The notes beneath the pieces are model-generated. The model searched no databases, was not told where the DNA came from, and saw only the letters and a list, made by a program, of their open reading frames with translations. Positions 39,223 through 53,302 of a stretch of DNA of 64,000 nucleotides are shown here, piece by piece. Both the position numbers and the translations under genes were made by a program. Numbering within the stretch: position 1 is the first letter of the stretch; each line of letters begins with the position of its first letter. This stretch comes from Bacillus sp. FJAT-25509 (lineage in GTDB: Bacteria > Bacillota > Bacilli > Bacillales > Bacillaceae_G): positions 62,001 to 126,000 of the forward strand of contig NZ_LJIZ01000013.1 in assembly GCF_001420605.1 (NCBI RefSeq). The letters are read 5' to 3'.

Positions 39223-40164
39223 ATGTCACTCGAAAAACAAAGGTTAATAATAGATGCAGCAAGACTATATTATGATTCTGACTTTAGTCAACAAGAGATC
39301 GCGACACAATTAGGAATCTCTCGTCCAACTGTATCAAGATTACTCCAACAAGCAAAGGAATTGGGATATGTACGCATTGAAATTATTGACCCCCTTGAAG
39401 GCAATCAAGATTTAGCCCGAGAGTTAAAGAAGAAATATAATTTACAATCTGTTGAAGTTTGCTATTCACCAATTGATGACTACAATGAAGTTTTGCAAAC
39501 AATCACTAAAAAAGCTGCAGATGTATTAGTAGATATAGTCCATGATGGTGACGTTGTTGGAGTAACTTGGGGAACTACGATGTATCATATTGCAACAAAG
39601 TTAAGCAATAAACAAGTAAAGGGTGTAGAAGTAATTCAGCTGAACGGTGGAGTAAGTTACTCTAAAACGAATACATATGCATCTGAAACGGTAAATTTGT
39701 TTGCTGAAGCATTTAACACCGTACCAAGATATTTACCACTACCAGTTATATTTGATAATCCACAAGTAAAACAAATGGTTGAAGAAGATCGCCATATTGG
39801 TCGATTAATTGATTTGGGAAAACAATCAAACGTAGCAATTTTCACTGTAGGAACTGTTAAAAAGGATGCCTTGTTATTTAAAGTTGGCTACTTAAACGAG
39901 AAGGAAGAGACGGATTTACAAACATTCGCTGTAGGAGACATTTGCTCTCGCTTTTTTGATAAAGACGGAAATATTTATTCTGAACTCCTTGATCGACGAA
40001 CGATTGGAATTGAGTTAGATGAGCTAAGAAGTAAAGAAAAATCTATTTTAGTCGCGGGTGGAGAAAGGAAAATAAATGCTATTCACGGTGCTTTAATGGG
40101 TAAATATGCAAGCATATTAATAACCGATCAATTTACTGCAAAAAGATTGTTAGAGCAAGGATAG
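39223..40164 (+). CDS. deoR: Deoxyribonucleoside regulator DeoR (SorC family)
   Basis: 313 aa. N-terminal HTH (DFSQQEIATQLGISRPTVSRLLQQAK) followed by a SorC-type sugar-binding domain (DGDVVGVTWGTTMYHIA, VEVIQLNGGVSYSKTNTYASE, VGDICSRFFDKDGN, ILVAGGERKINAIHGALMGK). Closely similar throughout to B. subtilis DeoR, which represses dra(deoC)-nupC-pdp and is released by deoxyribose-5-phosphate. Its target operon lies immediately downstream, with a fitting operator at 40358. Confidence 0.95.
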   Translation: MSLEKQRLIIDAARLYYDSDFSQQEIATQLGISRPTVSRLLQQAKELGYVRIEIIDPLEGNQDLARELKKKYNLQSVEVCYSPIDDYNEVLQTITKKAADVLVDIVHDGDVVGVTWGTTMYHIATKLSNKQVKGVEVIQLNGGVSYSKTNTYASETVNLFAEAFNTVPRYLPLPVIFDNPQVKQMVEEDRHIGRLIDLGKQSNVAIFTVGTVKKDALLFKVGYLNEKEETDLQTFAVGDICSRFFDKDGNIYSELLDRRTIGIELDELRSKEKSILVAGGERKINAIHGALMGKYASILITDQFTAKRLLEQG

Positions 40165-40224
40165 GAAAGGAAGAGGTAAAGCTATTCCTTCCCTTTGTCA
40201 TGTTCTCTATTAGACAAATTTTAA

Positions 40225-40329
40225 AAAGAGGGTGTCTTAAGAGTGGATATCCCCAAAATTAGATATTTTTACATTTAAAAAGGAGGCGTCTTTTTTGTCA
40301 GGTAACCTGACTTTGGAGACAGCCCCTTT
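40225..40329. mobile_element. Small MITE-like element between deoR and deoC
   Basis: Ends AAAGAGGGTGTCTTAAGAGT (40225-40244) and, inverted, AAAGGGGCTGTCTCCAAAGT (40310-40329) agree at 15 of 20 positions. The 105-base interior holds GTCAGGTAACCTGAC, a palindrome, and no ORF. GGGCTGTC-type tips are common on IS1182-like elements. No clear target duplication. Confidence 0.45.
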
Positions 40330-40357
40330 TCTATATATATAAAAGGTAAAATTATCC

Positions 40358-40373
40358 TTGAACATAAGTTCAA
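40358..40373. promoter_or_regulatory. DeoR operator palindrome
   Basis: TTGAACATAAGTTCAA has 6-bp perfect arms. Relative to the predicted start at 40416 it covers -58 to -43, the same place as the palindrome in the B. subtilis dra operator; a partial half-site (TTTCAT) lies at 40390-40395. Confidence 0.85.
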
Positions 40374-40380
40374 TTTGTAT

Positions 40381-40409
40381 TTTACAAAATTTCATAGCGG
40401 TGTTATAGT
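40381..40409 (+). promoter_or_regulatory. Promoter of deoC-cdd-nupC
   Basis: -35 TTTACA (40381-40386), 17-base spacer, -10 TATAGT (40404-40409). Confidence 0.8.
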
Positions 40410-40479
40410 AAAGACATATTCAAAGTAACTTAGTAAATAAACATTTTTTATAATAAAACCAATAAGGGAGCGACTATAT

Positions 40480-41145
40480 ATGAATTACGCAAGTTTAGTA
40501 GATCACACATTATTACGAGCTGACGCAAAAAGAGAGGAAATTGCAAAATTAGCTGAAGAAGCAAAAGAATTTAGCTTTGCATCAGTTTGTATCAATCCTA
40601 CTTGGGTTTCTTATGCAAGTGAATTATTAAAGGATTCTTCTGTAAAGGTTTGTACGGTAATTGGTTTCCCTCTAGGAGCAAACACTCCAGAAGTAAAAGC
40701 ATTCGAAACTACAAACGCAATTGAAAATGGTGCTGAGGAAGTTGATATGGTTATCAATATTTCTGCATTGAAAGAAAAAAATGACGAATTAGTTGAAAGA
40801 GATGTACGTGCAGTTGTTGATGCTGCTAAAGGTAAAGCTTTAGTAAAAGTAATTATTGAGACTTGTCTTTTAACTGACGAAGAAAAAGTTAGAGCGTGTG
40901 AATTATCAGTTAAAGCTGGCGCTGACTTTGTAAAAACTTCAACAGGATTTTCAACTGGTGGAGCAACAGTAGAAGACGTTGCATTAATGCGTAAAACTGT
41001 TGGAGAAAACGTAGGCGTTAAGGCTTCTGGCGGTGTTCGTAGCTTAAAAGACGTAGAAAATGTAGTAGCTGCTGGTGCAAACCGTATCGGAACAAGTTCA
41101 GGTGTTAAGCTCGTTCAAGGTGAAGAAGCAAACACAGCTTATTAA
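40480..41145 (+). CDS. deoC: Deoxyribose-phosphate aldolase
   Basis: 221 aa. Class I aldolase: DHTLLRADA start, [24 protein letters not shown], Schiff-base Lys in [17 protein letters not shown] and the second active Lys in [10 protein letters not shown]. Splits deoxyribose-5-P to acetaldehyde and glyceraldehyde-3-P, ending the DeoR inducer. RBS AAGGGAG. Confidence 0.97.
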   Translation: MNYASLVDHTLLRADAKREEIAKLAEEAKEFSFASVCINPTWVSYASELLKDSSVKVCTVIGFPLGANTPEVKAFETTNAIENGAEEVDMVINISALKEKNDELVERDVRAVVDAAKGKALVKVIIETCLLTDEEKVRACELSVKAGADFVKTSTGFSTGGATVEDVALMRKTVGENVGVKASGGVRSLKDVENVVAAGANRIGTSSGVKLVQGEEANTAY

Positions 41146-41170
41146 TTTCAAAATAATTTTAAAATAAAAA

Positions 41171-41244
41171 AAAGTGAGTGAGTTATTGCTCTTTAGCTCT
41201 TACGTTGGTAATATGGTAAAGCGAAGACAAAACTCACACACTTT
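41171..41244 (+). other. Long-range hairpin between deoC and cdd
   Basis: AAAGTGAGTGAGTT (41171-41184) pairs with AACTCACACACTTT (41231-41244) with one mismatch across a 46-base loop. No T-run; possible mRNA processing or stability signal. Confidence 0.55.
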
Positions 41245-41284
41245 AATTAAGAATTACCTAACAATTCGTTAAAGGGTGATAAAT

Positions 41285-41689
41285 ATGAATACACAATCAT
41301 TAATCAATGAAGCTTTAAAAGTTCGTGAAAACGCATACGTTCCTTACTCGAAGTTTAAAGTAGGTGCAGCAATTTTATTGAATAACCAAACGGTCTACAC
41401 AGGTTGTAACGTTGAAAATGCTTCTTATGGACTAACAAATTGTGCAGAAAGAACTGCTATATTTAGTGCGGTCGCTGCGGGTAACGGTTCAGCAAAAATC
41501 GAATCAATTGCAATAGTAGGAGACACTGAAGGTCCAATTTCACCATGTGGTGCATGTAGACAAGTAATCGCAGAATTTAGTGATGAAAATACAAAAGTAT
41601 ACTTAACTAACTTAAAAGGTGACATCACTGAAACAACTGTTAAGGAATTACTTCCTGGATCATTTAGTTCAAAAGATTTACAAGGTTAA
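41285..41689 (+). CDS. cdd: Cytidine deaminase
   Basis: 134 aa from the ATG at 41285 (RBS AAAGGGTGAT). Zinc and catalytic set C53-A-E55 and C88-GA-C91, with YVPYSKFKVGAA at the start and TGCNVENASYG. Deaminates cytidine and deoxycytidine. In the deoC operon it replaces the pdp position known from B. subtilis, forming deoC-cdd-nupC. Confidence 0.97.
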   Translation: MNTQSLINEALKVRENAYVPYSKFKVGAAILLNNQTVYTGCNVENASYGLTNCAERTAIFSAVAAGNGSAKIESIAIVGDTEGPISPCGACRQVIAEFSDENTKVYLTNLKGDITETTVKELLPGSFSSKDLQG

Positions 41690-41756
41690 TCCTTGTCTGA
41701 CATCTAACTTCTAAATGATGTCTGACATCCAACAAATAAAAAAGTTGTGTTCGTTT

Positions 41757-41770
41757 TGAAAGCGCTTAGA
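41757..41770 (+). promoter_or_regulatory. cre-like site upstream of nupC
   Basis: TGAAAGCGCTTAGA fits TGWNANCGNTNWCA at 13 of 14 positions, 40 bases before nupC. CcpA control of the B. subtilis dra-nupC-pdp operon is known. Confidence 0.65.
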
Positions 41771-41810
41771 TTAATTAAAAACAAATTTATTGGATTTTCG
41801 GGGGAGAAAC

Positions 41811-42995
41811 ATGAAATATATTATAGCTCTTGTTGGATTACTAGTTGTTTTCGGTCTAGCATTCATCGCTAGTAGTGATCGTAAAAAAATTAAATATCGT
41901 CCAGTTGTTATCATGGTCGTTGTTCAAATCATTTTAGCGTTCTTATTATTAAATACAGAAGTAGGTTTAATTTTAATTAAAGGAATTTCTAACGGATTTG
42001 GAAAGTTATTAGAATACGCTGGTGAAGGTGTTAATTTCGTATTTGGTGGTATGGCAAATGAAGGTGCTTTCCCATTCTTCACAGGAGTATTATTACCAAT
42101 CGTATTTATTTCTGCATTAATTGGTATTTTACAATTCACAAAGATTTTACCGTTTTTTATTAAATACATTGGTTTAATTTTAAGCAAAATCAATGGTATG
42201 GGTAAATTAGAGTCTTATAATGCAGTAGCATCTGCAATTTTAGGACAATCTGAAGTATTTATTTCAGTAAAAAAACAATTAGGTCATTTACCAAAAAATC
42301 GTTTATATACTCTTTGTGCATCAGCAATGTCAACAGTATCTATGTCAATCGTAGGTGCATATATGACGATGGTTGAACCAAAATATGTAGTAACGGCAAT
42401 TGTATTAAACTTATTTGGTGGATTTATTATTTCTTCAATTATTAATCCTTACACTGTTACACCTGAAGAAGATATCTTAACGATACAAGAAGAAGAAAAA
42501 CAAACATTCTTCGAGATGCTTGGTGAGTATATTTTAGATGGTTTCAAAGTAGCAATCATCGTTGCAGCAATGTTAATCGGTTTTGTTGCATTAATTGGTG
42601 CAATTAATAATATTTTTGATATGATTTTTGGAATCTCATTCCAAGGGATTTTAGGTTATGTTTTTGCTCCATTCGCATTCATTATGGGTGTACCATTTAA
42701 AGAAGCGGTTGATGCAGGTAGTATTATGGCAACAAAACTTGTTTCAAATGAGTTCGTTGCAATGATGGATTTAGCAAAACATGGTAAAGAGTTCTCAACT
42801 CGTACATTAGGAATTGTGTCAGTATTCCTTGTGTCATTTGCTAACTTCTCATCAATTGGTATTATTGCAGGTGCAGTTAAAGGTTTACATGAAAAGCAAG
42901 GTAATGTTGTAGCCCGTTTCGGTTTAAAATTATTATTTGGTGCAACATTAGTAAGTGTTTTAACGGCAATTATCGTAGGTATCGTTTTAAAATAA
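41811..42995 (+). CDS. nupC: Concentrative nucleoside transporter NupC
   Basis: 394 aa from the ATG at 41811 (GGGGGAG upstream). CNT family with about ten membrane spans; signature blocks [26 protein letters not shown] (nucleoside and cation site), [12 protein letters not shown], and [10 protein letters not shown] near the end. Proton- or sodium-driven uptake of pyrimidine nucleosides feeding cdd and deoC. Confidence 0.95.
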   Translation: MKYIIALVGLLVVFGLAFIASSDRKKIKYRPVVIMVVVQIILAFLLLNTEVGLILIKGISNGFGKLLEYAGEGVNFVFGGMANEGAFPFFTGVLLPIVFISALIGILQFTKILPFFIKYIGLILSKINGMGKLESYNAVASAILGQSEVFISVKKQLGHLPKNRLYTLCASAMSTVSMSIVGAYMTMVEPKYVVTAIVLNLFGGFIISSIINPYTVTPEEDILTIQEEEKQTFFEMLGEYILDGFKVAIIVAAMLIGFVALIGAINNIFDMIFGISFQGILGYVFAPFAFIMGVPFKEAVDAGSIMATKLVSNEFVAMMDLAKHGKEFSTRTLGIVSVFLVSFANFSSIGIIAGAVKGLHEKQGNVVARFGLKLLFGATLVSVLTAIIVGIVLK

Positions 42996-43002
42996 TTTAA
43001 TC

Positions 43003-43041
43003 CAAGCGTTTGACTTAGATCAGGCGCTTGTATTTTTTTTT
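43003..43041 (+). terminator. Terminator of the deoC-cdd-nupC operon
   Basis: CAAGCGTTTGA (43003-43013) pairs with TCAGGCGCTTG (43020-43030; two G-U), then T-run. Confidence 0.8.
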
Positions 43042-43109
43042 CTAATCTTAAAGTAGGAGGGTTGAGTTAAAAAGTGAATTTCTAACAATTTTCTTTTTAA
43101 CAAGTCACT

Positions 43110-43742
43110 ATGGGATCTGTAGGTTTACTTTTATCTGGTGCAACTCTGTTTTTAAATAGTCTTGTTTTATTAAACAAAGCGAATGCTAAAAGTGCAGCTT
43201 TATTAAACTTATTTGTTGGTACATTACAAATCGTTATTCCTTTCTATTTATTAATGCATTTAGGTGCTGGTAAGTGGGAATTATTTAATACGGCAAGTAT
43301 TTTCTTTTTTGGTATTACTTATTTATATAATGGATTTACAAATCTTAAAGGTTTTAATGGAACTGGCTTAGGTTGGTTCTCACTTTGGGTATCAATCATG
43401 TCTGTACTTTGGGCTTTCGTGAACTTCGCTATTATTCATGATGTTGTGAACGGACTATTATGGGTTATGTGGGCATATTTATGGTATCTATTCTTTGCTG
43501 GCCTTGTATTAGGTAAGAAAATAGAGCGATACACAGGAATTGTTGCAATGATACAATCTTGGACTACAATTACTCTTCCTGCATTTTTTATGCTTTTAGG
43601 GATTTGGCAGGAGACAGTCATTTCAAATGCATGGATCGTAGTTTTAGGAGCTTCGATTTTGTATTTTATCATACATGAGATTAAAGCGTATGTTACAAAT
43701 AAAAGATTCCAGTTGTTTAACCAACCTGAATTAAAAAATTAA
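43110..43742 (+). CDS. AmiS/UreI family urea or amide channel
   Basis: 210 aa, about six to seven membrane spans beginning directly at the start (MGSVGLLLSGATLFLNSLVL). LLVGTLQIVIPFYLLMH, GITYLYNGFTNL and LLWVMWAYLWYLFFAG match the AmiS/UreI family of short-chain amide and urea channels. No urease or amidase gene is near. The ATG has no adjacent RBS; the nearest GGAGGG is at 43054, with short nonsense frames between. Confidence 0.82.
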   Translation: MGSVGLLLSGATLFLNSLVLLNKANAKSAALLNLFVGTLQIVIPFYLLMHLGAGKWELFNTASIFFFGITYLYNGFTNLKGFNGTGLGWFSLWVSIMSVLWAFVNFAIIHDVVNGLLWVMWAYLWYLFFAGLVLGKKIERYTGIVAMIQSWTTITLPAFFMLLGIWQETVISNAWIVVLGASILYFIIHEIKAYVTNKRFQLFNQPELKN

Positions 43743-43751
43743 TCATAATAC

Positions 43752-43808
43752 AAAAAGACTAACTTTTTAGGTAAGCTTTATGCTTTACCTAGAGTTAGTC
43801 TTTTTTTA
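43752..43808 (+). terminator. Terminator of the AmiS/UreI gene
   Basis: AAAAAGACTAACT (43752-43764) pairs with AGTTAGTCTTTTT (to 43805), with TAGGTAAGC/GCTTTACCTA inside. Confidence 0.9.
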
Positions 43809-43917
43809 TTTTGAAAACTTTGTAGGTTCTAGAGAAAATTACCTTTTTATACATGAATGAACGATTAGTGAGAAAGCTAAAAAGAAAATATCTTATATAA
43901 AGGAGAACCTGCATTGA

Positions 43918-46122
43918 ATGAAAAATTACTTTCTTAAAATAATTATTTGTTTAGTTTTTTTACTAGTTCCATTTAAAGATGTTTATGTAAATGCACATGA
44001 ACAACAAAAACAAGTAGCTTTAATTTCAGTTAAAGACGGAATGATTACACAGGCGATAAAAAATATTGCTGAACGTTTCCCTAATGTAACCGTAAGACAA
44101 CAATACACTGAGACGTACTATGGTTTTTCTGTATCGGGTTCTCTTGAAGAGTTATCACAGTTAGCTAAAATGCCGTTAGTAAAGGATATGCACTTTGTTA
44201 CAACTTATAGAGCTCATTTAGAAGATAGCATCCCTTTTATTGGAGCGGACGAAGCTCAATTATATAAGGATCAAAGGGGAAGAAAGATTACTGGTGAAGG
44301 CGTAAAGGTAGGAGTAATCGATACTGGTGTTGATTACAGGCATCCTGATTTGAAATCAAATTATGGTGGCGGTTACGATACGATTGATTTAGATAAAGAT
44401 CCAATGGAGACTAAGCTTGAAGAAAAAAGTACATTTCATGGTACCCATGTAGCTGGTGTAATAGCGGCAAATGGAAAAAGAAAAGGTGTAGCCCCTAAAG
44501 CTACAATCTATGCATACCGTGCTCTTGGTCCTGGTGGTGTTGGTACATCAGAAACTGTTATGGCTGCAATTGAGCGAGCAGTGAAGGATAAAGTAGATAT
44601 TATTAATTTATCGCTAGGAAATGATGTGAACGGACCAGACTGGCCGACAAGTATTGCGTTAGATAAGGCAGTAGAAAAGGGTGTACTTGCAATTACGGCT
44701 GCTGGAAACTCTGGACCAGGGCTATGGACTGTTGGTTCTCCCGCTACGGCATCAAAGGCTTTAACAGTTGGTGCAAGCTATCCACCTGTTCTTTTCCCAT
44801 CTATCCACGTGAAAAATAAAGAGACAATTATTAGTCCTATGATTGGATCTGCTAAATGGGATAAAGGTTTAAATGGGCGATTGGTATTTAAGAAATACGG
44901 CGAAAAGCGTGATTTAAAAAGAGTAAAAGACAAAATTGTCTTGCTTGAAAGAGGAAAAATCACGTTCACAGATAAAGTAAAAAATGCTCAAGACGCTGGT
45001 GCAAAGGCGGTTATTGTCTTTAATAATATCGATGGAAATTTCATTGGACAAATTAAAGGGAAATTTACTGTTCCAGCAGCGACTATTTCAAGAAAAGAAG
45101 GTTTATTAATTAAGAAAATCATTGAAAAAAGTAAAGTAGAAGCTAAGACTGGCCATGAAAAGAAGGTTGATATACTTGCAGATTTCAGCTCTAGAGGGCC
45201 GGTAACAGGTACTTGGCAAATGAAGCCGGATTTATTAGCTCCAGGTGTACAAATAAAAAGTACAATTCCGGGTGGGTATTTAGCGCTTCAAGGAACGAGT
45301 ATGGCAAGTCCACATGTTGCCGGAGCAGCTGCTCTTGTAAGACAACTGCACCCAGATTGGAGTATGGACGATTTAAAAAGTGTGCTAGTCAATACAGCAA
45401 CACCATTATATAAGAATAATAAAAAGATGTATCATGCGTACGAACAAGGTGCTGGAAGATTAGATATTGAAAAGGCACTTGAGACTGAGACAACATTATT
45501 TCCAACTTCTTTATCTTTAGGAGTAACTAGAAAAACCGATTTGCAAATTAAGAAAGATTTTGTCGTAAGAATATCTAATAAATCAAATATGCCAAAACAA
45601 GTTACAGCAATAAATAATCAGCCAGCCACTGGAATACAATGGGTATTACCTAAGCCTTTTACAATTCCAGCGAACACTAGCAAAAAAATTAGCCTTACTG
45701 CAACAGTTGATACGAAAGTATTAAGAGATGGATTTTATGATGGGGCAATTACGTTTAGTACAAATGATGATGAAAATCTAAGAATGCCGTTTTTATTACT
45801 ACAAGGAGAACCGAACTTTCCGTCAGTAATGGGATTTCACTTTGGAAGGGTAAAAGGTAAAAATCGCTATAAATATGAGCTTTATTTACCAAGTAAGGTT
45901 GAGGAATACAAAATCGCTGTTTTTGAATCTGAAACATTCCGTTTGTTAGGTGTGATTGATGAACAGGAAAATAGTAAAAGGGGGATTATCAAGAAAGAAC
46001 TAGTTTTAAAAGACTTTCCTAAAAGTGGAATTTATAAATTTGTGATTTTTTATAAACGTAAACAGTATGAAAGTGCAACGGAATCTTACGTAAATGTCGC
46101 AAAAATTTATGTAGAAGACTAA
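43918..46122 (+). CDS. Secreted subtilisin-like serine protease (Vpr-like)
   Basis: 734 aa from the ATG at 43918 (AAAGGAGAA 9 bases upstream). Signal peptide 1-26, inhibitor-I9 type propeptide about 35-95, subtilase domain with catalytic D135 (VIDTGVDYRHPDL), H174 (FHGTHVAGV) and S461 (GTSMASPHVAG). A PA domain is inserted at about 310-385 (KNAQDAGAKAVIVFNN), as in Vpr and C5a-peptidase relatives. C-terminal beta domains follow (about 530-734). Shorter than B. subtilis Vpr (about 800 aa). Probably a minor extracellular or wall protease; stand-alone transcript. Confidence 0.92.
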   Translation: MKNYFLKIIICLVFLLVPFKDVYVNAHEQQKQVALISVKDGMITQAIKNIAERFPNVTVRQQYTETYYGFSVSGSLEELSQLAKMPLVKDMHFVTTYRAHLEDSIPFIGADEAQLYKDQRGRKITGEGVKVGVIDTGVDYRHPDLKSNYGGGYDTIDLDKDPMETKLEEKSTFHGTHVAGVIAANGKRKGVAPKATIYAYRALGPGGVGTSETVMAAIERAVKDKVDIINLSLGNDVNGPDWPTSIALDKAVEKGVLAITAAGNSGPGLWTVGSPATASKALTVGASYPPVLFPSIHVKNKETIISPMIGSAKWDKGLNGRLVFKKYGEKRDLKRVKDKIVLLERGKITFTDKVKNAQDAGAKAVIVFNNIDGNFIGQIKGKFTVPAATISRKEGLLIKKIIEKSKVEAKTGHEKKVDILADFSSRGPVTGTWQMKPDLLAPGVQIKSTIPGGYLALQGTSMASPHVAGAAALVRQLHPDWSMDDLKSVLVNTATPLYKNNKKMYHAYEQGAGRLDIEKALETETTLFPTSLSLGVTRKTDLQIKKDFVVRISNKSNMPKQVTAINNQPATGIQWVLPKPFTIPANTSKKISLTATVDTKVLRDGFYDGAITFSTNDDENLRMPFLLLQGEPNFPSVMGFHFGRVKGKNRYKYELYLPSKVEEYKIAVFESETFRLLGVIDEQENSKRGIIKKELVLKDFPKSGIYKFVIFYKRKQYESATESYVNVAKIYVED

Positions 46123-46163
46123 AAATTGGTAAGTAATTTTTAATAGTTTTTTAATTTAGGTAA

Positions 46164-46193
46164 TTGACACATTTTTGTAACATATTGTATGCT
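46164..46193 (+). promoter_or_regulatory. Promoter of the atp operon
   Basis: -35 TTGACA (46164-46169), 18-base spacer, -10 TATGCT (46188-46193), followed by a 185-base leader. Confidence 0.75.
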
Positions 46194-46272
46194 TAACATG
46201 AATGTTTAAAAGGGTTTTCAATGTATGTAAATACTATGTTATTAAAATTTTTTGAACGTTTTGTGAACAATT

Positions 46273-46286
46273 TGTGAACGTTTTCA
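46273..46286 (+). promoter_or_regulatory. cre site in the atp leader
   Basis: TGTGAACGTTTTCA fits TGWNANCGNTNWCA at all 14 positions. TTTGTGAAC occurs twice in tandem here (46259-46279). It lies about 75 bases downstream of the start, a roadblock position. Confidence 0.6.
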
Positions 46287-46384
46287 ATGTTTAGAGATTT
46301 TAGCAAATATTTGTTGTAGAATTAACCATGATAAGACTTTTGGCAATTTTTTGGAGAATGACAATTGACATGGAGGGATTTTGT

Positions 46385-46609
46385 ATGAAAAACAACAATC
46401 AACATCCTCTTAAAGCAATGGCACTCATGTCTTCCATTCTAGCTCAGCTTGTCGGTTCTATTCTCATAGGCATCTTTCTAGGAAGATGGATTGATTCATT
46501 TTTTAATTGGCCAGTACCAGTATTTATGATCATCTTTTTACTGTTAGGATTATTTACTGGAATCTACGGCACGCTTAAATTAGTTAAGCAATTCACACCA
46601 GGGGACTAG
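46385..46609 (+). CDS. atpZ: AtpZ/AtpI family protein, ATP synthase assembly
   Basis: 74 aa from the ATG at 46385 (GGAGGG upstream; longer frame starts lack RBS). Two membrane spans (MSSILAQLVGSILIGIFLGRWID and MIIFLLLGLFTGIYGTLKLV) as in AtpZ. Thought to help c-ring assembly or Mg2+ supply with AtpI. Four bases before atpI. Confidence 0.88.
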   Translation: MKNNNQHPLKAMALMSSILAQLVGSILIGIFLGRWIDSFFNWPVPVFMIIFLLLGLFTGIYGTLKLVKQFTPGD

Positions 46610-46613
46610 TTAC

Positions 46614-47730
<1,117 letters not shown>

Positions 47731-47789
47731 TCGGCTCATTGAATTTGGTAGTTAGATAAAAATTATAAAAAAAAATATATTTCTTATGA

Positions 47790-48026
<237 letters not shown>

Positions 48027-48047
48027 GATTTATACAAGTAGTTAAAA

Positions 48048-48083
48048 AATGGCGAAGTTTGTGTTCACATTTACTTCGCCATT
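48048..48083 (+). other. Hairpin between atpE and atpF
   Basis: AATGGCGAAGT (48048-48058) pairs perfectly with 48073-48083; no T-run. Likely protects atpE mRNA or partly terminates. Confidence 0.7.
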
Positions 48084-48207
48084 CCTTTATGACACTTTTG
48101 TTGTAAAGATTGAATTTTGAAAGTAAAGCTAAAGTCGGTAAGAGACCTAGGCTATGTTATAAAAAAGAAAAATTATTAAATGATACCCTCGAAGGGAGTG
48201 AAGGCTT

Positions 48208-48735
48208 GTGTTAAACGGTTCATTATTCGTAATCGGTGAAGCAAACGGACATGGTATACCTTGGGGCGATGTAGCGTTTCAATTAGTAATCTTCTTAATC
48301 CTACTTGCTTTATTACGTAAGTATGCATTAGGACCAGTAATGGGAATTATGAAACAACGTGAAGATCACATCGCTAATCAATTAGACTCAGCTGAGAAAA
48401 ACAACGCTGATGCAATGAAACTAGTTGAAGAGCAAAAGCAAGAGTTAGTTGCTGCTCGAACTGAAGCTCGTGAGCTTCTTGAGAAAGCTAGAAAGCAAGC
48501 TGATGTACAACGTGAAGAAATCGTTGCCGCAGCAAAAGCAGAAGCTGAAAACTTGAAAGAAAGCGCTAAACGTGAAATTACTCGTGAAAAAGAGCTTGCA
48601 GTACAATCAGTTCAACAACAAGTTGCTTCATTATCTGTATTAATTGCTTCTAAAGTACTTGAAAAAGAAGTGAAGTCTGAAGACCAATCTGCTATTTTTG
48701 ATCAATATCTTAAAGAAGTAGGCGAAGCTAAATGA
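48208..48735 (+). CDS. atpF: ATP synthase F0 subunit b
   Basis: 175 aa. N-terminal membrane span (WGDVAFQLVIFLILLALL), then long charged coiled helix (residues 45-160) forming the stator stalk. GTG start at 48208 with AAGGGAGTGA. Stop overlaps atpH by 4 bases. Confidence 0.96.
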   Translation: MLNGSLFVIGEANGHGIPWGDVAFQLVIFLILLALLRKYALGPVMGIMKQREDHIANQLDSAEKNNADAMKLVEEQKQELVAARTEARELLEKARKQADVQREEIVAAAKAEAENLKESAKREITREKELAVQSVQQQVASLSVLIASKVLEKEVKSEDQSAIFDQYLKEVGEAK

Positions 48736-49271
48736 GTAACGAATTAGTTGCAAAACGCTACGCAAACGCTCTTTTTGAATTAGCGACTGAACAAAATTTA
48801 GTAGAAACTGTTGAACATGACTTACAAGTAGTGAAAAAGGAGTATGTAGAAAACTTAGAATTAAATAAGTTTTTACAACACCCTGGTATCACAAAAGAAA
48901 GCAAAAAGTCTGTCTTAAATGACACGTTTGCTTCAATCTCTGAAACGGTATTAAATCTAGTATGCTTATTAGTTGATCGTGGGCGAATGAGCACTATTTC
49001 TAACTTAGTAACTGAATATGTAAAAATTGCGAATGAAACTCGTAATATTGCAGATGCAACAGTTTACTCTGTAACGGCAATGTCTTCTGAAGAACTAGAT
49101 AAAATTGGAGCGTTATTCGCTTCTAAATTAGGTAAAAACTCAATACGTTTGAAAAACGAAATTGACCCATCTTTAATTGGTGGTTATAAAGTTCGTGTTG
49201 GAAACCGTATTTTTGACGGCAGTTTAAAAAATAAACTTGTTCGAATTGAACGTGAATTAATCGCAAAATAG
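48732..49271 (+). CDS. atpH: ATP synthase F1 subunit delta
   Basis: 179 aa OSCP/delta family: VAKRYANALFELATEQ start, NKFLQHPGITKESK, VCLLVDRGRMSTI and the C-terminal KNEIDPSLIGGYKVRVGNRIFDGS. Links b stalk to F1. Translation coupled to atpF through ATGA. Confidence 0.96.
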   Translation: MSNELVAKRYANALFELATEQNLVETVEHDLQVVKKEYVENLELNKFLQHPGITKESKKSVLNDTFASISETVLNLVCLLVDRGRMSTISNLVTEYVKIANETRNIADATVYSVTAMSSEELDKIGALFASKLGKNSIRLKNEIDPSLIGGYKVRVGNRIFDGSLKNKLVRIERELIAK

Positions 49272-49278
49272 TTTGTAG

Positions 49279-50802
<1,524 letters not shown>

Positions 50803-50827
50803 GAAGGCGATTTAAATATCTGGATTT

Positions 50828-50855
50828 GAAGGATCGGGCTCATAGCTCGTCCTTC
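50828..50855 (+). other. Hairpin between atpA and atpG
   Basis: GAAGGATCGGGCT (50828-50840) pairs with AGCTCGTCCTTC (50844-50855) with one bulge and one G-U. No T-run. Confidence 0.6.
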
Positions 50856-50882
50856 ATTTAACTGTTTACCAAAAGGTGGTGA

Positions 50883-51743
<861 letters not shown>

Positions 51744-51770
51744 TCTGCTTACATCGGCTATATAAATTGA

Positions 51771-53219
<1,449 letters not shown>

Positions 53220-53241
53220 TAATTGTCTAATCGAAAGGCTT

Positions 53242-53265
53242 GTTCATCATTCTATTTGAATGAAC
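53242..53265 (+). other. Hairpin between atpD and atpC
   Basis: GTTCATCATTC (53242-53252) pairs with GAATGAAC (53258-53265) with a small bulge; no T-run. Confidence 0.5.
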
Positions 53266-53302
53266 TTGATTAGCTCACGAAGCTAGACAGGAGGAGTTCA
53301 CT

